NCBI GenBank assembly: GCA_016871535.1
Contig: VHCZ01000019.1
Span: 1 to 46,166, forward strand
Length of the DNA stretch: 46,166 nucleotides
Direction of reading: 5' to 3'
Source of the DNA: Verrucomicrobiota bacterium
GTDB lineage: Bacteria; Verrucomicrobiota; Verrucomicrobiia; Limisphaerales; SIBE01
How positions within the stretch are numbered: position 1 is the first letter of the stretch; the number at the start of each line of letters is the position of its first letter. A program made the position numbers and the translations under genes. Shown one piece after another: positions 1 through 9,010 of this stretch. The notes under the pieces are model-generated. The model made no database searches, was not told the origin of the DNA, and was given only the letters and a program-made list of their open reading frames with translations.

Positions 1-1
1 T

Positions 2-232
2 GCCCAAAAACGGCTCTGGCACTACACTCGCAAGGAAGGAACGCACAATCGTTACTTCGCCACCCCTGCCGAGTTGTGTGCCAGTCTGTTCACCACTTTG
101 AAGGATATCCAGCGGCACCCGGAAAAATCCAAGGCCTATTGGAGCCATTTCTTTAATTATCGCTATGTAGCTTTATGTATGCGCTTCTGTGTAGCCTCAG
201 CGCCGAGTTGGACCGCGGACCTTGCGGATTAG
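2..232 (+). CDS. IS630-like transposase, C-terminal end (partial)
   Basis: The reading frame is open from the window edge to a TAG at 230-232. The first 50 or so residues contain LWHYTRKEGTHNRYF followed by a short helix-like stretch, which resembles the C-terminal end of IS630/Tc1-type DDE transposases, where a Trp-rich segment and an NRYF-like motif follow the last catalytic acid. The last 25 residues look unrelated and are probably read-through into flanking DNA, so the element's right end may lie near position 170. The catalytic DDE part is outside the window. It is inferred to be a transposase remnant; only family-level recognition by eye supports it. Confidence 0.45.
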   Translation, partial: AQKRLWHYTRKEGTHNRYFATPAELCASLFTTLKDIQRHPEKSKAYWSHFFNYRYVALCMRFCVASAPSWTADLAD

Positions 233-373
233 ACAGTCGTTGAAGAGGCGGGCGAGATGGCCCTTGATTCAGTGTTGGAGGCATCGCCGACCGAAGCGAT
301 AAAGTTCCCTCTTCGGCCTTTGTGCCCATTCGCCACTTCCGCGTTTGCAGGTGGACTTTAACTGCCAACGCTT
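233..373. other. Intergenic gap upstream of the AAA/WD40 gene
   Basis: No gene is seen here. A short inverted repeat (CCGAAG at 286-291 with CTTCGG at about 312-317) could form a hairpin. No convincing -35/-10 pair or Shine-Dalgarno sequence was found in front of the GTG start at 374. Confidence 0.3.
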
Positions 374-3300
374 GTGAGCGCACTCGAAACGGGCTTCTAC
401 GTCACGGGCGGCACTTTGCGCCACGACTCCCCGTCTTATGTCGAGCGCCAGGCGGACAAGGATCTCCTCGACGGTTTGCTCAAAGGGGAATTCTGCTACG
501 TGCTCACGTCGCGCCAGATGGGCAAATCCTCGCTCATGGTGCGCACGGCGACGAAACTGCGCGAAAAGAGAATTCACGTCGTCGCGCTCGATTTGACCGC
601 CATCGGACAGAATCTCACGTCGGAACAGTGGTATGACGGATTGATCCTGAGAATGGGCGGGCAACTCCGGCTCGAAGATGAGTTGGAGGATTTCTGGTAC
701 GACCACCTCCGGCTCAGCCCGGTGCAGCGGTTCTTCAGCGCTCTTCGGGAGGTCGTCTTGCCGCAGACACGCGCCTCCCTCGTGATCTTTGTCGATGAGC
801 TGGATTTCGTGCGCAGTTTGCCGTTTTCCACGGATGAATTCTTCGCCGCGGTTCGGGAGTGTTACAACCGGCGCACCGAGGATGCCGAGTTCAGTCGCCT
901 CACGTTCTGTCTGCTCGGCGTGGCCACGCCGTCGGATCTCATTCGCGACACCCGCACAACGCCTTTCAATATTGGCCGGCGGATCGAATTGACTGACTTC
1001 ACGCCGGCCGAGGCCGAGCCGCTGGCGAGAGGTTTAGCCGGATCGAATGCCGCGCTGGACGCCAGCCAGTCGAAACACCTGCTGGCACGAATTCTCTACT
1101 GCACCGGCGGCCATCCGTATTTGACCCAGCGGCTTTGCCAGGCCGCAGCCGAAGAGAACTCGAAACCGGACGCGCCAACCGCGGCCGCCGATCGCTTCAT
1201 CGATTCCCTTTGTGAAGCGCTTTTCTTCAGCAACCGCGCGCGAGAGCGGGATGACAACTTGATTTTCGTGCGCGAACGGCTTCTCCGCAGCGAGGTGGAT
1301 CGGGCGAGCTTGCTGGACCTCTACCTGAAAGTGCGGCGCGGCAAACTGGTTCCGGACGATGAAACCAATGCGCTCGTCAGCGTCCTCCGGCTGTCCGGCA
1401 TCGTGAAAGCCGAACGCGGCCTGGTGCAGGAACGGAACCGCATCTATCATGAGGTGTTCGACCGCGATTGGGTCCGGGCGCACATGCCGGATGCGGAATT
1501 GCGGCGGCAAGAGGCGGCCTTTCGCCGGGGCGTGCTGCGCACAACAGCGATCGCGGTGGTCGTGGTCGCGGTGATGACTCTGATGGTGGTGACTGCGATG
1601 AAGAATGCCACGGTGGCGCGAAAGGCCCTGGCCCAATCCTATTTTTCCCAGGCTCGCGCCTGGCGCACGACGGGCGTCGCCGGCCAACGGTATGAAAGCC
1701 TGGAAGCGCTGCGACAGGCACGGCGGGATTATCCGGATGAAGCCGCGTTGCGGGACGAAGCGATTGCGTGCCTGGCGTTAACAGATTTGAAGCCGGCCCG
1801 ACTTGGCTCATTCGCTTTGAACCGAACTAAAGTCGTCGCCCTCAGCCCTGACTCAAGGACGGCGGCAGAAGTCGAGGGGGATGAGACCCTCGCCATGCGC
1901 GACGTGAAGACTGGCGACGTCTTGAGTGTTCTTCCGGGCCCGGGCAGGCAAGTTCACCAAGTTCAGTTTAGTCCGGCGGATACAATTCTCGCCGTGGCGG
2001 GCCGGCGTGGCTCCGAGGAGCGCCTGGAGGTTTGGAATTGGCGGGCGAATCGACTCTTATTCACCGCCGCGCACGGAGTTCACGCGCGAGCGATTGATTT
2101 CAGCCCGGACGGCAGCAAGCTGGCCGTGGGGCTGCGCCGCGGGTCGATTCTGGTCTATGCCCTGCCGTCGGGAGCGCTGATTCAGGAGCGGGAACTTCGG
2201 TTGCCATCCCGGTTTCCGCGCGCGCCTCAGGTGATCCGCTTTGATCCGTCGGGGAAGCTGATCGCCGAATCCTGTTTGGACGATCTCAATGTTCAGATCT
2301 GGAACGTGGAGAGCGGCGAATGCGTTGCGAAGTTTTACCATCCCGACCTGGCCTACGATTTGTCGTGGCACCCTCGCGGAGAGTTTCTCGCCGTCGCTTG
2401 CGGTGATTCCTCAGTCTATCTGTGGAAGCCAAACCAACCCGAATCCGCCCGGAAGATCCTGACCGGACATGAGGGCCCCGTAGTGAGCGTGGCCTTCAAC
2501 CGTCGCGGCGGCCTGCTCGCGTCGCTGAGCCAGGACGAAACCGTCAGATTGTGGAACCCCGCGATAGACCGGCACTTGATCCATCGCCTGCCAGGAGAGA
2601 TTCCAGAGCGCCTCTGGTTTGGGCGGGATGACGGGCTTTTGGTCGCCGCGCGCTTCGGTTCGACCAACGCCCAGGTGTGGGAAGTCCTGGGAGAAGAGTA
2701 CCGCGTGTTGCGCGGGTCCAGCGGCCAGGTGGATCATTTCAGAGCGATTGATTTCAGCCCGGATGGCCGGCTCCTTATCGGAGTCACCGGAGAACAAGCT
2801 ACGATTTGGAATGCATCCTCCGGAAGTGAGTTTCCCGCGCTGCAATTGACCAACGCTCAGGTGGGCTTTTTTGCCGGCGACGGCAACGATCTGGTCGTGA
2901 GCACGCAATCGGGGCTATTCGGATTTCCGGTGGGCCGCGCCGTCTCGCATCCGACGTTGGCGATGAATCCTGGCACGCCCCGCAAGTTCGCGCAGATTCC
3001 TGAAGAGCTGGGGACGTTCGTGTTGACGTCGGACCGGAGGACCGCGGCGATCGTTCATCAAGCGGAAGTACTAATCGGACCGTTGGATCACCCGGCAAGT
3101 ATTCGAGAGCTGGAACTCGGCCAGCACTACCAACGGTTGGCGATTCATCCGGACAAGCTCTGGCTGGCCGCCACAACCCGTGAGGCGTGGGCGCTCGATC
3201 TCTGGGATCTCTCGAAAACTCCTGTAATTCGTCCGCAAGCCCCGATTCCAACGAGTGAATTTTTTGCTTTCAGCCCTGATGGAAGGTGGCTGGTGATTTG

Positions 3301-3673
3301 TCGGGACGGTGAATTCCAGTTCTATCGCGTTGGGGACTGGAAGAAGGCGGCGTTTTCCATTTCCCGAAAGACCGGGTCGAGTCATCACGCGCCGATTGCC
3401 TTCACGAAGAACGGCGCCATCGCAGCTCTGGCTTACTCCAGGCACACGATTCAATTGCATCAGTTGCCTCTAGGCGACTCGCTGCAACCGAGACTGCTCG
3501 CGACTCTGGAGAGCCCGGACCGGAGTGCGTTGGAAATACTGGTGTTCAGCCCTGACGACACGCAGTTGGCGGCTGCGACCAAGGACCAGACGGTTCAGGT
3601 GTGGAGTCTGCGTTTGATCCGAGAGGGCCTGGCCGCACTGAATCTGGCGCGCGATTGGCCGGCGTATCCATGA
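374..3673 (+). CDS. AAA-like ATPase domain, transmembrane helix and WD40 propeller protein
   Basis: A 1099-residue protein with a GTG start. Residues 1 to about 370 match the AAA-like (AAA_35) family: the opening TGGTLR and SYVERQAD motifs, a Walker A around residue 45-53 (TSRQMGKSS) and a Walker B around 136-143 (VIFVDELD), followed by a winged-helix-like part ending near [12 protein letters not shown] single hydrophobic helix follows at about 388-407. From about residue 480 to the end there are repeated WD40 blades ([38 protein letters not shown]). Such proteins are membrane-anchored STAND-like sensors or scaffolds in which the propeller probably binds a partner; the ligand is unknown. It stands alone, with no partner gene beside it. 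The start lacks a clear ribosome binding site, which is not unusual in this phylum. Confidence 0.85.
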   Translation: MSALETGFYVTGGTLRHDSPSYVERQADKDLLDGLLKGEFCYVLTSRQMGKSSLMVRTATKLREKRIHVVALDLTAIGQNLTSEQWYDGLILRMGGQLRLEDELEDFWYDHLRLSPVQRFFSALREVVLPQTRASLVIFVDELDFVRSLPFSTDEFFAAVRECYNRRTEDAEFSRLTFCLLGVATPSDLIRDTRTTPFNIGRRIELTDFTPAEAEPLARGLAGSNAALDASQSKHLLARILYCTGGHPYLTQRLCQAAAEENSKPDAPTAAADRFIDSLCEALFFSNRARERDDNLIFVRERLLRSEVDRASLLDLYLKVRRGKLVPDDETNALVSVLRLSGIVKAERGLVQERNRIYHEVFDRDWVRAHMPDAELRRQEAAFRRGVLRTTAIAVVVVAVMTLMVVTAMKNATVARKALAQSYFSQARAWRTTGVAGQRYESLEALRQARRDYPDEAALRDEAIACLALTDLKPARLGSFALNRTKVVALSPDSRTAAEVEGDETLAMRDVKTGDVLSVLPGPGRQVHQVQFSPADTILAVAGRRGSEERLEVWNWRANRLLFTAAHGVHARAIDFSPDGSKLAVGLRRGSILVYALPSGALIQERELRLPSRFPRAPQVIRFDPSGKLIAESCLDDLNVQIWNVESGECVAKFYHPDLAYDLSWHPRGEFLAVACGDSSVYLWKPNQPESARKILTGHEGPVVSVAFNRRGGLLASLSQDETVRLWNPAIDRHLIHRLPGEIPERLWFGRDDGLLVAARFGSTNAQVWEVLGEEYRVLRGSSGQVDHFRAIDFSPDGRLLIGVTGEQATIWNASSGSEFPALQLTNAQVGFFAGDGNDLVVSTQSGLFGFPVGRAVSHPTLAMNPGTPRKFAQIPEELGTFVLTSDRRTAAIVHQAEVLIGPLDHPASIRELELGQHYQRLAIHPDKLWLAATTREAWALDLWDLSKTPVIRPQAPIPTSEFFAFSPDGRWLVICRDGEFQFYRVGDWKKAAFSISRKTGSSHHAPIAFTKNGAIAALAYSRHTIQLHQLPLGDSLQPRLLATLESPDRSALEILVFSPDDTQLAAATKDQTVQVWSLRLIREGLAALNLARDWPAYP

Positions 3674-3714
3674 GAATTCGGCATGTGTCAACTCAGTTAC
3701 TGCTTGGTCCGCGG

Positions 3715-3910
3715 GATGGACGACAAAGCTCGTAGCGCAGAGTTGCACTCTGCCCTATCGCAGAATTGTATTCTGCGGGGCGTCTCCCAGTCCGAGCACG
3801 CTGGGACTTGCCGGCGAGCTGCCGATTGGAAATCGGCGATACAGCAGATTGAAAATCTGCGCTGCGGTTCTCCGGTCGATCTGTCGTCAATCCCACGGTC
3901 TGCACAGTAA
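3715..3910 (+). repeat. Four-hairpin intergenic repeat, copy A
   Basis: A 196-bp element made of four short palindromes in a row, with stems gcagag/ctctgc, cagaat/attctg, gccgat/atcggc and gcagat/atctgc. It is present again, inverted and about 97% identical, at 45971-46166, and in shortened form with altered stems at 5829-5973. It carries a spurious open frame starting MDDKARSAEL that is also conserved in the inverted copy only because the DNA is conserved. It lies in the 3674-4195 gap, which otherwise holds the repeat at 4013 and no gene. Confidence 0.9.
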
Positions 3911-4012
3911 GGTGGGGCGAGGCCGGGCGAGGCCCCCGCCGAGCCAATGCCATCGAAGAAAAGCTCCGCGGGAGCGTCGTTCCACCGTCGTTATCATAAC
4001 TGAGGGGACACC

Positions 4013-4120
4013 CACGGCTGATTCAAGAATCTCGCGAAAGGAGCGCGGGCAGCCGGCCCGCCCGCCTCTCTCGAAATCTTCACGCAACCCGCGCGGGCAA
4101 GCTGACCGCGCTCCTTCTTG
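4013..4120 (+). repeat. Palindromic repeat sharing cacggctgattcaagaatct, copy 1
   Basis: The element starts with cacggctgattcaagaatct and forms a long imperfect hairpin (ggagcgcgggcagc near 4040 pairing with gctgaccgcgctcc near 4110). A second copy with an internal deletion is at 8496-8580, where the shared first bases include the stop codon of the ABC permease gene. Here the repeat reaches the first possible start codon (4118) of the next gene, so that upstream start probably lies on repeat DNA. Confidence 0.75.
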
Positions 4121-4195
4121 CATCCTCCGTCAGATTCCCCTACCGTGCGCCCAGAACCACCAAAAGTGCGATTTTCAACCATTGACCTGCCACCC

Positions 4196-5740
4196 ATGCC
4201 GTTGCGCGTTCACCGTCCTTCTCTTGAAAAGGCGATACGACGGGGTTCCCTCGCGTCCCATTTGTTGACTGCGCTCGGCCAGTTCTCGGCACTTCTTCTC
4301 ATCCTGGGCTGCCTCCTCGCCACTTCCGTTCCGCTTCTTGGCGCGGAGGAGCTTTCCAATCACGCCATCACGTTGAATCTCCTGGAGAGCCGGAGAAAAC
4401 AGCAAGTCGCCGCCGCCCAGAAATATCAGGCGTTCCACGGTTTCAAGTTCACCGATCGAATCTCGGAAAGCGGGATCACTTTTGCCGACCAGATCGTGGA
4501 CGACGCTGGCAAAGAATACAAAGCCGCCCATTACGATCATGGAAACGGCCTGGCGGTCGCCGACGTGGATGGCGATGGTATGGTGGACATCTATTTCACG
4601 ACACAATTGGGCGCCAACCAGCTTTGGCGGAACCTGGGAGGCGGCAAATTCCAGGACGTCTCGAAGGAGATGAATCTGCGCGACGGCAGTTGGAGCGGCG
4701 ACGCCACATTTGCCGATCTGAACCAGGACCGATTCCCCGACCTCTACGTGGTGAACATGCAAGGGGACAATCATTACTACGAAAACCAGGGCGACAAAGG
4801 CTTCATCGACAAGACGGCGGCCTATTTCCCGAAGACCCCCTGGGGCGCAATGGGCGTGAAGTTCTTCGACTTCAATCAGGACGGCCTGATGGACGTTTAC
4901 ATCACCGACATGCACTCCGATATGACCAAAGGCCAAACCGTCGAGGCGCTCAATTTTCGGATCGAGATGGAGAAAACCAAGAGCGAGGCCTTCTGCTCCG
5001 TCCAGTGGACCGAGGCCTATCTGCAAGGCTCCACGAACAACATCTTTGGCAACGCCTTCTACCAAAACCTGGGCGGCGGGAAGTTCGCCGAGGTTTCCGA
5101 CCGGCTGGGCGTCGAAACGTACTGGCCTTGGGGCGTGAGCGTCGGCGACTTGAACGCCGATGGCTTCGAGGACATCTTCGTGGCCTCCGGCATGGGCTAT
5201 CCCTTTCGCTATGGCATCAACCCCGTGCTCATGAACGAAGGCGGGAAAGGGTTCTTCGGCAGCGAGTTTTTGGTCGGCGTGGAACCGCGCGGCGACCGGC
5301 GGACGGAGAAACCCTGGTTCACGCTGGACTGCGATGGCGCGGACAAACAGCACCCGGAATGCGCCGGCAAATCTGGCAAGACCGTCATCACCGGCACGTT
5401 GAGCACACGCTCTTCAGCTTTCTTCGACCTCGACAACGACGGCGATCTGGACGTCGTCACCAACGAATTCAACGACCGCCCCCAACTGCTCGTCAGCAAT
5501 CTGACCGAGGCCAAGCGCGTTCGCTCGCTCAAGATCAAGCTCAAGGGCGTCCGATCCAACCGCGACGGATTGGGGGCGACCGTGATCGTCCGCGCCGGCG
5601 GCAAACGGTTGACGCAGTTCCACGACGGGAAATCGGGTTACCTGTCGCAAAGCTCGATGCCGCTCTACTTCGGCCTGGGAGAGGCAACGGGCGTGGAGTC
5701 CGTGGAAGTCTTGTGGCCTTCGGGAAAAAACAGACGGTGA
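4196..5740 (+). CDS. FG-GAP/ASPIC-UnbV (CRTAC1-like) secreted protein, frame broken near C-terminus
   Basis: A hydrophobic leader at about residues 22-45 ending near LLGAEE suggests export. It is followed by FG-GAP/VCBS-type calcium-binding repeats (VADVDGDGMVDIYF, FADLNQDRFPDLYV, FFDFNQDGLMDVYI, VGDLNADGFEDIFV, FFDLDNDGDLDVV) and a C-terminal ASPIC/UnbV domain (RSNRDGLGATVIV, GYLSQSS, LYFGLGEA, VEVLWPSG). Family members are predicted extracellular beta-propeller proteins of unknown role. The frame stops at 5740 just after WPSGK, while the expected ending QTVTKDIPIDRTLIITEPAE is encoded in the -1 frame up to a TGA at 5791-5793. The six-A run at 5725-5730 is where the frame is lost; seven A would restore it. 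An alternative start at 4118 adds 26 residues, mainly from repeat DNA, so 4196 is preferred. Confidence 0.85.
   Translation: MPLRVHRPSLEKAIRRGSLASHLLTALGQFSALLLILGCLLATSVPLLGAEELSNHAITLNLLESRRKQQVAAAQKYQAFHGFKFTDRISESGITFADQIVDDAGKEYKAAHYDHGNGLAVADVDGDGMVDIYFTTQLGANQLWRNLGGGKFQDVSKEMNLRDGSWSGDATFADLNQDRFPDLYVVNMQGDNHYYENQGDKGFIDKTAAYFPKTPWGAMGVKFFDFNQDGLMDVYITDMHSDMTKGQTVEALNFRIEMEKTKSEAFCSVQWTEAYLQGSTNNIFGNAFYQNLGGGKFAEVSDRLGVETYWPWGVSVGDLNADGFEDIFVASGMGYPFRYGINPVLMNEGGKGFFGSEFLVGVEPRGDRRTEKPWFTLDCDGADKQHPECAGKSGKTVITGTLSTRSSAFFDLDNDGDLDVVTNEFNDRPQLLVSNLTEAKRVRSLKIKLKGVRSNRDGLGATVIVRAGGKRLTQFHDGKSGYLSQSSMPLYFGLGEATGVESVEVLWPSGKNRR
5725..5731 (+). other. A AAA AAC slippery heptamer at the frame break
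   Basis: In the zero frame the codons are GGA AAA AAC, a canonical -1 frameshift heptamer. A -1 slip gives exactly the frame that encodes the conserved C-terminal end of the ASPIC domain. A one-base homopolymer indel, natural or from sequencing, explains it equally well. Confidence 0.45.
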
Positions 5741-5828
5741 CAAAGGACATCCCGATAGATCGCACCCTGATCATCACGGAGCCCGCTGAATGAGGCGAGG
5801 AGGACCGCAGGGCAGAATTCTTCGTCTC

Positions 5829-5973
5829 GTAGCGCAGATTTGTAATAATTTGTAATCTGCCGTATCGCGGAATTGCATTCCGCAGGGGCTGGACAAGTTC
5901 CAGGGGCTCTGGAACTCGCCGAAGCGCCGCCGATTGCAAATCGGCGATACGGCAGACTTCAAGTCTGCGCTAC
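5829..5973 (+). repeat. Four-hairpin intergenic repeat, variant copy C
   Basis: It begins GTAGCGCAGA and ends TCTGCGCTAC, so the ends pair with each other. The inner hairpins keep the layout of the 3715 copy but with changed stems: cggaat/attccg instead of cagaat/attctg, and gcagac/gtctgc instead of gcagat/atctgc, that is, compensating pairs. It occupies most of the 5794-6116 gap; no gene is seen there. Confidence 0.8.
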
Positions 5974-6116
5974 CAAGAATTCTGACCGGCGCTCGGCGGC
6001 GACCTGCGGCTGAGAATTATTTTGCGGCGGATGGGCCAGCGCGGATACTTTTCCGCCGTGCACACCGTAACTCATCGCAAGACAGTCGCGCTGTCCGCAA
6101 ACGAAGGAAAATGCTT

Positions 6117-7367
6117 ATGTCCAAATCCAAATTGAATCGACCGCTCTCGCGAAGAGCTTTGCTCCGCGGAATGACGGCTTCCGCCGGCCTCGCCGCTATG
6201 CCATGGGACGCGGACGCCGCAGCGGCGGCCGCCAGCAACGCGCCCATTTCGCCCAAGGACAAAATCAAAGTCACCAAACTCGAAACGCTCTTCGTCAAAC
6301 CGCGCTGGCTGTTCCTGAAGATTCACACGGACGCCGGGATCGTCGGCCTGGGCGAACCGATCCTCGAAGGCCGGGCGAAGACTTGCGCCACAGCGGTGGA
6401 AGAAGTCGCGCCGTATCTCGTCGGAAAAGATCCGCGGCGCGTGGCGCATCATTGGCAGGCGATTTACCGGCACGCGTTTTACCGCGGCGGTCCGATCCTC
6501 ACGAGCGTGCTCAGCGGCATCGACCAGGCGCTCTGGGACATCAAAGGCAAGGCGCTTGGCGTCCCCATCTATGAATTGCTCGGCGGCCCGACGCGCGATC
6601 GCGTCCGCGTCTATGCGCATTCCCGGAGTCCGGAAGACATGAAGCAGAAGGTCAAACAAGGCTTCCGCGCGTTCAAGACCGGGCCCGCCACGCGGCGGCC
6701 GGCGCGAATCGTCGAAACGCCCGCGGCCATCGGTTACGCCGCCGAACGTTTCGCCGCGCTGCGCGAAGCCGGCGGGCCGGACGTGGATATCGGCATCGAT
6801 TTCCATGGCGCGGTTCCGCCCGCGACCGCGAAGCTCTTGATCAAAGCGCTCGAACCGTATCAACCGATGTTCATCGAAGAACCGGTCCAATGTCAGAACG
6901 TCGATGTCATGGCGGAGATCGCGCGCGGCACGCACTTGCCCATCGCCACGGGCGAACGCATTTTCACGAAATGGGGTTTCCGGGAAATCCTGGAGAAAAA
7001 AGCGGCGGTGATTCTGCAGCCGGACCTTTGCCACGCCGGCGGCATTACGGAAGTGCGCTTGATCGCCGGAATGGCGGAAGCCTATTACGCCGCGATCGCG
7101 CCGCACAATCCCCTCGGCCCAATTTCACTCGCGGCGGGAATTCAAATGGCGGCGTCGATTCCAAATTTTCTTTGCCAGGAACAGGTTTCTCTGGGCGACG
7201 GCTACATCAAAAAGCCGTTCAAAGTGGAGAATGGCTACATCCCACTCCCCGACGGCCCCGGCCTCGGCGTCGAGCTGGACGAGAAGGCGCTGGCCGATAA
7301 AATCGATCACGACTGGCGCAACCGCGAGTCCTACGACGCGGATGACGGTTCGGTCGTGGATTGGTAG
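6117..7367 (+). CDS. Galactonate dehydratase-like enolase-superfamily enzyme with Tat signal
   Basis: A 416-residue protein of the mandelate racemase/muconate lactonizing group. It resembles D-galactonate dehydratase along its whole length (RGGPILTSVLSGIDQALWDIKGK, FIEEPV, ILQPDLCHAGGITE, APHNPLGPI, PGLGVELDE). The expected metal and catalytic residues are visible: Asp and His in GIDFHG (about 227-229), Glu in FIEEP (about 253), Glu in TGERIF (about 279) and His in PHNPLGP (about 329). The N-terminus has a twin-arginine motif SRRALLRG and a hydrophobic stretch to about residue 30, so export is predicted. The ATG at 6117 is chosen because AGGA at 6105-6108 is at ideal distance; an ATG at 6111 is possible. 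It is followed 3 bp later by an ABC permease gene, suggesting sugar-acid use. The exact substrate is inferred, not shown. Confidence 0.85.
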   Translation: MSKSKLNRPLSRRALLRGMTASAGLAAMPWDADAAAAAASNAPISPKDKIKVTKLETLFVKPRWLFLKIHTDAGIVGLGEPILEGRAKTCATAVEEVAPYLVGKDPRRVAHHWQAIYRHAFYRGGPILTSVLSGIDQALWDIKGKALGVPIYELLGGPTRDRVRVYAHSRSPEDMKQKVKQGFRAFKTGPATRRPARIVETPAAIGYAAERFAALREAGGPDVDIGIDFHGAVPPATAKLLIKALEPYQPMFIEEPVQCQNVDVMAEIARGTHLPIATGERIFTKWGFREILEKKAAVILQPDLCHAGGITEVRLIAGMAEAYYAAIAPHNPLGPISLAAGIQMAASIPNFLCQEQVSLGDGYIKKPFKVENGYIPLPDGPGLGVELDEKALADKIDHDWRNRESYDADDGSVVDW

Positions 7368-7370
7368 CAA

Positions 7371-8504
7371 ATGACTTCGCCGAGTAGCAGCGCGGCCCGC
7401 TCGGCCCGGCGCGATTTCCAATTCCAGGAAGCAGGCCTTCTGCTAGTGATTCTGCTGCTCGGCGCCTTGCTGACGGTTTTTGGAGGGACGGTCAAGATGC
7501 CGCTTTTCGAGACCGCGCCTGACGGCACGCGGCAGCGCGTCTTTGTAAGCAACCCGAGCGGCGAGCGCGAGCCGGCCATGGTGGAGCGAAACAAATTCCT
7601 CAACCCGCAAAACCTCGCCCAACTCGCCAAGGACACCAGCTTCATCGCCATTATGGCGGTCGGCGCGACTTTCGTGATTATCTCAGGCGGGATCGATCTT
7701 TCCGTGGGCGCGACCTACGCGCTGGCTTCGGTTCTGGGCGCTTTGGTTTTTCAGGTATTCGGTCCAACGGGCTCCCAGGCGTTGGCTTCTGGGTGGATCA
7801 GTGTTCCGCTGGGTTTGCTGGCGTGCGTGGGGTGCGCATCGGTGTGCGGGCTGAGCAACGGCGCAATGATCGTCGCGCTCAAGGTTCATCCGTTCATCAT
7901 TACGCTGGGCACGATGGCGATTTTTCGCGGGATCGCGTTCGTGATTACCCAAGGCCAATCCGTGGGCAGTTTTCCGGCGGCGTTTCGCGATCTGGTGCGC
8001 TGGGAGATTGGCAACGGCCTTAGCCTGATGCCGCTGACGGTGATGGTTTTGATTCTGGTGTTGGGTTGGATTTATTTGTCGAAACTGGCGGCGGGCCGGC
8101 GCGTTTATGCGATTGGCGGCAACGAACTCGCCAGCCGCTTCAGCGGCATTCGCGTCGAGCGGGTGAAACTGAGCGTGTACGTGTATTCGGGCCTGACGGC
8201 GGGAATCGCCGCGCTGCTGTCCATCGGTTACTATGGCGCGGCCACGTCGGGCGACGGCCAGGGCTACGAACTGAATGTGATCGCGGCGGCGGTGGTGGGC
8301 GGCGCGAGCCTGTCTGGCGGGAAAGGCTCGGCGCTGGGCGCGGTGTTGGGGGCGCTGCTGATCCAGATGATCAGCAGCGGCATCGTGATTCTGGGGATCG
8401 ACCAGAATTACAGCCAGATCATCATTGGCGCGGTTGTCATTCTGGCGGTCGTGCTGGACCAGATCAACACCTGGCTGGCCAAGCGGCGGCTGGCGCACGG
8501 CTGA
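7371..8504 (+). CDS. RbsC-type sugar ABC transporter permease
   Basis: A 377-residue, very hydrophobic protein of the branched-chain/ribose permease family (BPD_transp_2). Recognisable parts are the ISGGIDLSVG segment, the NG..I...HPFIITLG stretch, the cytoplasmic loop ALGGN-like YAIGGNELASRFSGI, and the C-terminal AAAVVGGASLSGGKGS. About eight to ten membrane segments are visible; residues about 40-80 after the first helix form an extended polar loop. It starts 3 bp after the galactonate-dehydratase-like gene, so the two are probably cotranscribed. No ATP-binding or substrate-binding subunit lies beside it; these must be encoded elsewhere. The last codons and the stop lie inside a repeat shared with 4013-4120. 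Confidence 0.85.
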   Translation: MTSPSSSAARSARRDFQFQEAGLLLVILLLGALLTVFGGTVKMPLFETAPDGTRQRVFVSNPSGEREPAMVERNKFLNPQNLAQLAKDTSFIAIMAVGATFVIISGGIDLSVGATYALASVLGALVFQVFGPTGSQALASGWISVPLGLLACVGCASVCGLSNGAMIVALKVHPFIITLGTMAIFRGIAFVITQGQSVGSFPAAFRDLVRWEIGNGLSLMPLTVMVLILVLGWIYLSKLAAGRRVYAIGGNELASRFSGIRVERVKLSVYVYSGLTAGIAALLSIGYYGAATSGDGQGYELNVIAAAVVGGASLSGGKGSALGAVLGALLIQMISSGIVILGIDQNYSQIIIGAVVILAVVLDQINTWLAKRRLAHG

Positions 8505-8580
8505 TTCAAGAATCTAGCAGCCTGCCCGCCTTTCTTGAGATCTTCAGACCACGCGGGCAAGCTGCCCGCGCTCCTGCTTG
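8496..8580 (+). repeat. Palindromic repeat sharing cacggctgattcaagaatct, copy 2
   Basis: A shortened copy of the element at 4013-4120. The first bases code for the last residues and stop of the permease. The rest of the gap 8581-9010 holds a diverged hairpin at 8742-8825 and no gene; a small palindrome (TCCATTT...AAATGGA) lies near 8942-8962. Confidence 0.7.
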
Positions 8581-8741
8581 CGGCTGACGAGAGCGGATAC
8601 TCCAGCTCGGCGGGTACCTCGCTCCACCGGCGCGTGACCTGTGGGCGTGGCGATGGTCTAACGAAAGTGAATTTGCACTTGCACCTTCCACACTTTTCAG
8701 TGCCTCCAATCTTTGAACACAGCAATTCCCAGCTTGAATTC

Positions 8742-8825
8742 GGTGGGGCGAGCCTGTCCCAGCGAGCCGCCCCCAACGTGTTCCGAATACGTCGGACACG
8801 GCTCGCCGAGACGGACTCGCCCTAC
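8742..8825 (+). repeat. Diverged member of the 105-bp hairpin family
   Basis: ggtggggcgagcctgtccc pairs imperfectly with the end gagacggactcgccctacc, as in the hairpins at 11254, 28501 and 29164, but the outer catgaacc/ggttcatg arms and the centre differ. Confidence 0.65.
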
Positions 8826-9010
8826 CAAGGAAACGTTCGTAGTCATGGAACCAGTCCTAATGAGGATTGCTGCTTTGAACAAAATTCCACTTACACGCGT
8901 CAGACCGCCCAGGCACTATGACCGACGGATCGTCACTTGGTAGTCCATTTCATCAATAAATGGACCGCTTCGTCTGAAACTATCAACACCCTGGCCGTGT
9001 CATCCCTAAA

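Noticed and set aside
3683-3953. Small open frames, one (MDDKARSAEL...) almost identical at both ends of the window
   Set aside because: Their conservation follows from the conserved 196-bp hairpin repeat; the peptide has no normal gene context and the changes follow pairing, not codons.
4175-5353. Open frame of about 390 codons on the minus strand
   Set aside because: Antisense to the FG-GAP/ASPIC gene, which has well-formed repeats on the plus strand.
5934-6116. Upstream extension of the galactonate-dehydratase-like gene
   Set aside because: The added residues are coded by hairpin-repeat DNA and would bury the Tat signal; the ATG at 6117 has a good ribosome binding site.
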